Origin: CAZOEL01 sp964578835
GTDB lineage: Bacteria > Desulfobacterota > Syntrophobacteria > Syntrophobacterales > Syntrophobacteraceae
Assembly (NCBI GenBank): GCA_964578835.1
Contig: CAZOEL010000132.1
Span: forward strand, 1-9,830
Direction of reading: 5' to 3'
Length of the DNA stretch: 9,830 bases
The number at the start of each line of letters is the position of its first letter. The first letter of the stretch is position 1. Below, one piece after another: positions 6,488 to 9,830 of this stretch. Position numbers and translations under genes: made by a program. Under the pieces are notes generated by a model that worked only from the letters and a program-made list of their open reading frames with translations, made no database searches and was not told the DNA's origin.

Positions 6488-6599
6488 ACATAACGAAGGC
6501 ATGAACTGGACGGCGCGGCCACGTGTTGTCGCGGAAGTTGGTCGTGTAAAATCAAGCTCAGTGCCGGTTTCGCGCCGCCAGTTATGCCCGGTGTTACCC
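6488..6599 (+). repeat. attC site 6
   Basis: About 112 bases. R'' is ACATAAC and R' is GTTACCC. The inner arms GCATGAACTGGACGGCGCGG and CGCGCCGCCAGTTATGC pair closely. The left arm shares the 20-base GGACGGCGCGGCCACGTGTT with attC site 1. Confidence 0.85.
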
Positions 6600-6632
6600 C
6601 AACGTAAGTCCCCGATTTTTTGGGTGGCGAAA

Positions 6633-6652
6633 TATATAAGAACTTATATAAT
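6633..6652 (+). promoter_or_regulatory. Operator palindrome and -10 element of the RelE/XRE cassette
   Basis: TATATAAG-AA-CTTATATA (6633-6650) is a perfect inverted repeat. A consensus -10 hexamer TATAAT (6647-6652) overlaps its right arm; no good -35 is visible. The predicted start of transcription, about 7 bases further on, falls on the toxin start codon at 6658. Repressor binding here by the antitoxin or the toxin-antitoxin complex would block RNA polymerase, the usual autoregulation of such modules. Confidence 0.6.
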
Positions 6653-6657
6653 ATGTA

Positions 6658-6978
6658 ATGAACATGAAGCCGCTAAAGTTCGTAGGATCAAGTTTGGACG
6701 ATCTCCGGAATTTCCCGGATGAAGCCCGACGGGCAGCAGGTTTTGAACTTCGTGCTGTTCAAAATGGAGTTGATCCGAGTGATTGGAAGCCAATGCAGGC
6801 CATAGGTCCAGGAGCAAAAGAGATTCGTGTTCATGCATTGGGTGAGTGGCGTGTCATCTATGTCGCGAAGTTGCACGATGCAGTCTACGTGCTTCATTCA
6901 TTTAAGAAGACGAGCAGAAAAACGAGCCGACAGGATACCGAATTGGCCCGCCAAAGATACAAGCAGATTGGAGGGTAA
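6658..6978 (+). CDS. RelE/HigB-like toxin, phage Gp49-like (DUF891) type
   Basis: This 106-residue basic protein has the order expected of Gp49-like toxins: KFVGSSLDDLRNFPDEARRAAGFEL at the start, WKPMQAIGPGAKEIRVH in the centre, then EWRVIYVAKLHDAVYVLHSFKKTSRKT and a C-terminal helix. These RelE-fold proteins cut mRNA on the ribosome. The central R57 and the C-terminal FKKTSRKT basic patch are the likely RNA-contacting residues. No ribosome site precedes the ATG at 6658, and the -10 hexamer ends only 5 bases before it, so the mRNA may be leaderless; a second ATG follows at 6664. The antitoxin gene starts 3 bases after the stop. This toxin-first order is typical of HigBA-like loci. Confidence 0.85.
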   Translation: MNMKPLKFVGSSLDDLRNFPDEARRAAGFELRAVQNGVDPSDWKPMQAIGPGAKEIRVHALGEWRVIYVAKLHDAVYVLHSFKKTSRKTSRQDTELARQRYKQIGG

Positions 6979-6981
6979 ACA

Positions 6982-7266
6982 ATGAATGAGGAGATTCTTA
7001 GCTCTTCCGGGAACGTATTTACGGATCTGGGGTTTTCTCCGGATGAGGCCGCAATCCTTCAAATGCGTGCCGACCTTATGGCTGATCTTCGGAAGTTCAT
7101 CAAAGCAAAGGAACTGACACAGGCTAAGGCGGCCGAAATCCTCGGTATAAGCCAGTCCAGAGTCTCAGACCTTACGAGAGGAAAATGGGAGAGATTTAGC
7201 CTTGAAATGCTCATTACTCTTGCAACGAGAGCTGGAATGCGAGTCAGTCTCAGAATAGCAGCATGA
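6982..7266 (+). CDS. XRE-family antitoxin (HigA2-like)
   Basis: This 94-residue protein carries a helix-turn-helix at about residues 38-86 (ELTQAKAAEILGISQSRVSDLTRG, then SLEMLITLATRAGMRV). The preceding SSGNVFTDLGFSPDEAA segment is the conserved N-terminus of antitoxins paired with Gp49-like toxins. It should bind and neutralise the upstream toxin and repress the shared promoter at 6633-6652. A strong GGAGGG ribosome site lies 7 bases before the ATG, in contrast with the toxin, which has none. This would favour antitoxin excess. attC site 7 begins 5 bases past the stop. Confidence 0.88.
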   Translation: MNEEILSSSGNVFTDLGFSPDEAAILQMRADLMADLRKFIKAKELTQAKAAEILGISQSRVSDLTRGKWERFSLEMLITLATRAGMRVSLRIAA

Positions 7267-7271
7267 GCCGG

Positions 7272-7360
7272 GGGTAACAAATCACTGAAGCGGACGGGGC
7301 AACCACGTCTTTCCTTTATCCCTAAGGTCATACGCACCGCCGCTTAGTTCCACGTTATCT
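7272..7360 (+). repeat. attC site 7
   Basis: About 89 bases. R'' is GGGTAAC and R' is GTTATCT. The inner arms CACTGAAGCGGACGGGG and CACCGCCGCTTAG pair. It closes the RelE/XRE cassette. Confidence 0.8.
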
Positions 7361-7386
7361 CGAAAACCTGATCAGGAGGAGAATAC

Positions 7387-7791
7387 GTGGCCGCGGATCT
7401 TGGGACTGACGAACGGCGAGTTGCCATTGAGGTCATATCCACACTCGTCCACATAAAACGTACCCTAATCGAGCTCATCCTCAAGCCTGCAGGGGTCCCT
7501 CCAATGCTGACAGAGAGGCTTTTCGATAGACGTGACCCAATGACAAACAAGCCGTTAACAAAACGCCAAGTTGCTCCACTTCTCCTCGATGAATTGAACA
7601 AATCCAATGATCTGCGAAGCTCGATCCGCGCTATCGTAAGAATTGGTTCAGCTAATTTTGCAGGTTTTGATAAAAGCCTCTACACCACGGACAAGACCAG
7701 CTTTTCTGTGCCCAATCTGCAAAGCACCCATGCATGTTCTCGGAACCAGGCCACCGGCCTGCTCATCGGGATAAGATGCTCAACCGACTAA
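7387..7791 (+). CDS. N-terminal fragment of a larger protein, truncated
   Basis: The GTG at 7387 has a near-ideal CAGGAGGAG ribosome site and lies right after attC site 7, so it is the true start of a cassette gene. Residues 1 to about 95 look conserved and helical (VAIEVISTLVHIKRTLIELILKPAG, then RRDPMTNKPLTKRQVAPLLLDEL and IRAIVRIGSANFAGF). From memory, similar segments stand at the N-terminus of longer bacterial proteins, some near defence genes, but I cannot name the family. From about 7660 the frame continues as SLYTTDKTSFSVPNLQ..., which has no conserved look. Another frame there encodes a zinc-ribbon piece. The gene is therefore probably cut by a mobile-element fragment, and its own attC is absent. 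Confidence 0.55.
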   Translation: MAADLGTDERRVAIEVISTLVHIKRTLIELILKPAGVPPMLTERLFDRRDPMTNKPLTKRQVAPLLLDELNKSNDLRSSIRAIVRIGSANFAGFDKSLYTTDKTSFSVPNLQSTHACSRNQATGLLIGIRCSTD

Positions 7792-8055
7792 AACCTGGCA
7801 TTAACGCAATCATGAGGAGGATTTCACCACCTTTATGACATGAGAGCTCCCTACGCGATAGCTTCTCTCAGAGAGCTAAACGGTATCGCTCGCCCTAAAG
7901 AAAGCAGGCTCCCACTCCGGGCTCAAACCGCATCACATTCCCAAATAGATATTTCCATATATAAAGGGCGCCGGCTAAACTCTGACGGGCTCGTCCAACG
8001 ACAGGATAAGATCGTGGATCGCTTCGCGCTCACGATCTATCCTTATTCGTTGGGC
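7676..8055 (+). mobile_element. Possible IS91-type element remnant (3' end)
   Basis: This gene-poor stretch starts where the upstream gene loses its conserved look. A frame ending at 7774 encodes PAFLCPICKAPMHVLGTRPP, similar in layout to the C-terminal zinc ribbon of IS91-family transposases. About 260 bases downstream is a hairpin (7993-8055) with arms GTCCAACGACAGGATAAG and CTATCCTTATTCGTTGGGC. Its right part, 8036-8053, is an 18-base inverted copy of 4152-4169 at the end of the other element. In both places the sequence lies downstream of a transposase-type ribbon in the same relative direction. This supports a shared IS 3' end, though a short attC is the alternative. Nothing else is recognisable between 7792 and 7992. 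Confidence 0.4.
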
Positions 8056-8081
8056 CTCTTGCTCCGTAGCATTTTCGATGA

Positions 8082-8110
8082 TTGTCATAGCATGAGAGTC
8101 ATGCTATCAT
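8082..8110 (+). promoter_or_regulatory. higBA promoter with overlapping operator
   Basis: A -35 element TTGTCA (8082-8087) is separated by exactly 17 bases from a -10 element TATCAT (8105-8110) preceded by TGC, an extended -10. The perfect inverted repeat ATAGCATGA-GAG-TCATGCTAT (8087-8107) fills the spacer and runs into the -10, the expected HigA operator. Transcription would start at about 8117, the first base of the higB start codon. Confidence 0.75.
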
Positions 8111-8116
8111 GTCCAG

Positions 8117-8410
8117 ATGATCGTTTCATTTAAGAACAAGGGCACAGAAGACATCTTCAACGGCAAGAACACGAAGGCAGCACGTAAAACCTGCCCGGAG
8201 TCGTTATGGAAGATTGCTGCCCGAAAGCTCGATCAACTCGACTCAGTCGCACTGCTCGATGAACTCCGAATCCCTCCAGGCAATTGGTTGGAAGCATTCG
8301 GAGCAGATCGCATTGGACAGCATAGCATCCGCATCAACAAGCAGTATCGTATCTGCTTTACATGGTCTGAGTCTGGTCCCGAGCAAGTGGAGATTGTCGA
8401 TTATCACTAA
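8117..8410 (+). CDS. higB: HigB toxin (RelE superfamily mRNA interferase)
   Basis: This 97-residue protein has the HigB hallmarks: MIVSFKNKGTEDIFNG at the start, AARKLDQLDSV, then LRIPPGNWLEAFGADRIGQHSIRINKQYRICF and a final VEIVDYH. HigB proteins are ribosome-dependent mRNA endonucleases related to RelE; the conserved IRINKQYRICF strand and the terminal YH carry the residues usually needed. There is no ribosome site, and the promoter places the transcript start at the ATG, so leaderless translation is likely. higA follows after 20 bases. It forms one cassette with its own promoter, as is usual for toxin-antitoxin cassettes in sedentary arrays. Confidence 0.9.
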   Translation: MIVSFKNKGTEDIFNGKNTKAARKTCPESLWKIAARKLDQLDSVALLDELRIPPGNWLEAFGADRIGQHSIRINKQYRICFTWSESGPEQVEIVDYH

Positions 8411-8430
8411 ACATTGAAGAAAGTAACACC

Positions 8431-8802
8431 ATGATCCGTATTCCAACAGATCGTACTCCTACCCATCCGGGTGAAATGCTCCTGGAAGAGTTCCTGGTCC
8501 CGATGCAGGTTACCCAACGTGAGCTGGCTAATGCTATTCACGTTCCATATCAGCGCATTAACGAGATCATCAATGGTCGTAGAGGAATAACCCCTGCCAC
8601 AGCCCTCCGGCTAGCCAAGTTCTTTGGTATGACACCTGACTTCTGGATGAATATGCAGCTCAGATGGGATCTCTATCACGCACAGCTTTCTGAAAAGGAT
8701 AAATTGAAGACAATCCGTCGCTACATACCGGGTTCTTCAAGCAAAGCAAAGCCCAGAGCCCAACAACGCCATGCAGTCGGACACCAAACCACGCGGGGGT
8801 AA
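8431..8802 (+). CDS. higA: HigA antitoxin (XRE family)
   Basis: This 123-residue protein opens with the conserved THPGEMLLEEFLVPM (residues 11-25). An HTH of XRE type follows (VTQRELANAIHVPYQRINEIINGRRGITPATALRLAKFFGMTPDFWMNMQ, about residues 27-76; key parts cited). It should neutralise HigB and repress the promoter at 8082-8110. A modest GAAGAAAG site precedes the ATG. HigA proteins are usually about 100 residues long. Here the last 15 residues (QQRHAVGHQTTRG and two before) are encoded by the left arm of attC site 8, and the stop lies inside that arm, so the tail has no independent conservation. Confidence 0.9.
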   Translation: MIRIPTDRTPTHPGEMLLEEFLVPMQVTQRELANAIHVPYQRINEIINGRRGITPATALRLAKFFGMTPDFWMNMQLRWDLYHAQLSEKDKLKTIRRYIPGSSSKAKPRAQQRHAVGHQTTRG

Positions 8803-8869
8803 TTTGGATGGCTTTACGCGTGGCTCCTTAGCCGCGTGGTTTGGCGCCGTTGATGGCGGGGCGTTAGCC
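8758..8869 (+). repeat. attC site 8
   Basis: About 112 bases. R'' GCCCAAC fits RYYYAAC exactly; R' is GTTAGCC. The inner arms CGGACACCAAACCACGCG and CGCGTGGTTTGGCGCCG pair almost perfectly. The end of higA is encoded inside the left arm. Confidence 0.88.
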
Positions 8870-8915
8870 GAGTTGGCGACCTCAGACTGTGTGGTAAAAG
8901 GACTACCGCGATACG

Positions 8916-8951
8916 CAAATTGTGAGAAGGCTCACATGAGTGTACAATTTG
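8916..8951 (+). promoter_or_regulatory. Nested palindrome over the brnT start
   Basis: Outer arms CAAATTGT (8916-8923) and ACAATTTG (8944-8951) are exact inverted copies. An inner pair, TGTGAG-AAGG-CTCACA (8921-8936), overlaps the ribosome site and the first base of the start codon. It is a likely BrnA operator, a hairpin controlling toxin translation, or both. I see no convincing -35/-10 pair nearby. Confidence 0.45.
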
Positions 8952-9226
8952 AATGGGATCGAAGGAAGGCTGCATCAAATCTGCGAAAGCATGGCGTCAG
9001 CTTTGACGAAGCCAGTACAGTCTTTCGTGATCAACTGGCTTTCATCTTCGACGATGAGGCACACTCTGCCCGAGAGCATCGTGAGATCATGATTGGCCAC
9101 TCTACCAGAAACCGTCTTCTACTCGTCTGCTTCACGGAGAGAGCCGAAGATGTGGTTCGAATTATCAGTGCACGTTTGGCAACCAAAATGGAACGAGAGG
9201 ACTATGAAGAAAACAGAGGCATCTAA
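8936..9226 (+). CDS. brnT: BrnT toxin (RelE-fold ribonuclease)
   Basis: This 96-residue protein is a clear BrnT. It has FEWDRRKAASNLRKHGVSFDEAST at residues 5-28, an acidic DDEAHSAREHRE stretch, RNRLLLVCFTER, and the closing RIISARLATKMEREDYEE. BrnT is a RelE-like RNase that inhibits translation. The ATG at 8936 is chosen over earlier in-frame starts because it opens on the conserved motif and GAGAAGG lies 5 bases upstream; an earlier start would translate attC site 8. The antitoxin gene overlaps its 3' end by 23 bases. Confidence 0.92.
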   Translation: MSVQFEWDRRKAASNLRKHGVSFDEASTVFRDQLAFIFDDEAHSAREHREIMIGHSTRNRLLLVCFTERAEDVVRIISARLATKMEREDYEENRGI

Positions 9227-9470
9227 GCCTACCAGCAAAGACTCAGATGACATGCTCTCTGAGTACAAATTCGACTACGGAAAAGCTCGTCCCAATAGAT
9301 TTGCTTCTCGTATACAGGAGGAAGATGTGACGATCACTCTTGATCCTGATGTGTCTGAAGTCTTTAAAACCTCTGAATCGGTTAATACGGTTCTGCGGGC
9401 TCTCATCGAGACCATGCCTAAAACCAGTAAGCGGACTCGGAAGCAATCAGGGAAGCAAAAGAACGGCTAA
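9204..9470 (+). CDS. brnA: BrnA antitoxin
   Basis: This 88-residue partner of BrnT has a flexible Lys-rich N-terminus and a conserved centre (FDYGKARPNRFA). Then comes a ribbon-helix-helix DNA-binding region, VTITLDPDVSEVFKTSESVNTVLRALIE (about residues 42-69), and a basic tail. BrnA wraps around BrnT and the complex represses its own operon. The start at 9204 lies inside brnT behind GAACGAGAGG, so translation is coupled. The stop codon lies within the R'' box of attC site 9. Confidence 0.9.
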   Translation: MKKTEASKPTSKDSDDMLSEYKFDYGKARPNRFASRIQEEDVTITLDPDVSEVFKTSESVNTVLRALIETMPKTSKRTRKQSGKQKNG

Positions 9471-9566
9471 CTCTGCATGGATCGGACGAGCAACCACGCG
9501 TGACGTTTATCGGCACTATGAAAATCCTTGCTGCGTGGTTGCTCGCCGCTCATGCTAAAGTTCGCG
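9465..9566 (+). repeat. attC site 9, right end joined to intron
   Basis: R'' is GGCTAAC. The inner arms GGACGAGCAACCACGC and GCGTGGTTGCTCGCCG are nearly perfect complements. The R' box should read close to GTTAGCC but reads GTTCGC, followed directly by GTGCGAC, the likely intron start. The site may thus be altered or interrupted at its recombination end. Confidence 0.8.
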
Positions 9567-9830
9567 TGCGACACGATGTCGCAAAGTTGAGTGTAATCGA
9601 TCAGTTGAAGTAGCATCTCGGATTACCCGGCATGTTCCTGCCGGTCCCTACGCGGGCGTGCTTGCCACACGCTGTATGGTTGGTGCGAAGCCCCGCGGAC
9701 AACGTACCGAATCGGGTTTGAACGGTGACGGGAGAACCCCTCCGGAAATCCTCTCCGGTTAAGGGCAAGGGACGAATGATAGGGTGAAGGGAACTGAATG
9801 TCCACACGCGTCGTCAACGGGCTACCGGCC
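9566..9830 (+). ncRNA. Group II intron, 5' part of domain I, partial
   Basis: The 265 bases after attC site 9 hold no gene but are dense in short hairpins. The proposed 5' end GTGCGACA opens with TGCGACA-CGA-TGTCGCA (9567-9583), a first stem as seen in several bacterial group II introns. CCGGCA/TGCCGG, GCGTG/CACGC and purine-rich AACGGTGACGGGAGAA-type text typical of domain I follow. A second GTGCG at 9683 is an alternative 5' end. The intron runs past the window edge. With the intron 3' end at 1-70, this could be a second copy of the same intron, which the window alone cannot show. Confidence 0.5.

Noticed and set aside
7993..8055. A 63-base attC site with R'' GTCCAAC and R' GTTGGGC
   Set aside because: The boxes fit, but the arms lack the CGGAC...CCACG pattern of the other sites, and half of it repeats the edge of the IS91-like element. 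An IS end is preferred, though not proven.
7840..8133. Plus-strand reading frame of 97 residues
   Set aside because: It runs across the 7993-8055 hairpin and the higBA promoter, has no ribosome site and no recognisable protein features.
1..9830. CRISPR array, tRNA or rRNA genes
   Set aside because: No regularly spaced direct repeats were seen; the repeats present are attC sites of differing sequence. No cloverleaf or rRNA-like stretch was found.

Overview
The window reads as a stretch of a chromosomal (sedentary) integron cassette array. No integron integrase gene or array promoter is visible, so by itself it looks like a CALIN-type segment (attC sites without intI). The DNA is of moderate GC content with Shine-Dalgarno starts. 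The mix of attC sites, an IS91-family element carrying a tyrosine recombinase gene, and group II intron ends suggests an environmental Gram-negative bacterium. I cannot name a genus. A run of exactly 100 Ns (4253-4352) shows the assembly is scaffolded.

Layout: (1) 1-70, 3' end (domains V and VI) of a group II intron. (2) 89-4162, five cassettes in + orientation: an AbiTii-like protein; a two-gene cassette resembling a small toxin plus partner; an Mrr-like PD-(D/E)xK nuclease; a DUF2321-type zinc-ribbon protein; and a DUF429 RNase H-fold protein. Recognisable attC sites close the first four. (3) about 4152-5990, an IS91-family element on the minus strand, with a tyrosine recombinase gene overlapping a transposase gene. 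Both genes are broken, and the transposase has lost its HUH catalytic region. (4) 6110-7360, a small membrane zinc-ribbon cassette and a RelE/Gp49-type toxin with an XRE antitoxin. (5) 7387-8055, a cassette gene cut short by what looks like a second IS91-type 3' end. (6) 8082-9566, higBA and brnTA toxin-antitoxin cassettes. (7) from about 9566, the 5' part of a group II intron, which runs off the window.

Eight attC sites were found by eye. All face the same way and share a CGGAC...CCACG-type left arm, so they look like one coherent attC family. The cargo is almost entirely of types linked to phage defence or stable maintenance: an Abi protein, a nuclease, three toxin-antitoxin pairs and a possible toxin/immunity pair. 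Two toxin-antitoxin cassettes carry their own promoter with an operator palindrome on it, and the brnTA cassette has nested palindromes at its toxin start. This fits the known habit of such cassettes to be expressed independently of array position. Mobile elements have broken the array twice, at about 4155 and about 7660.
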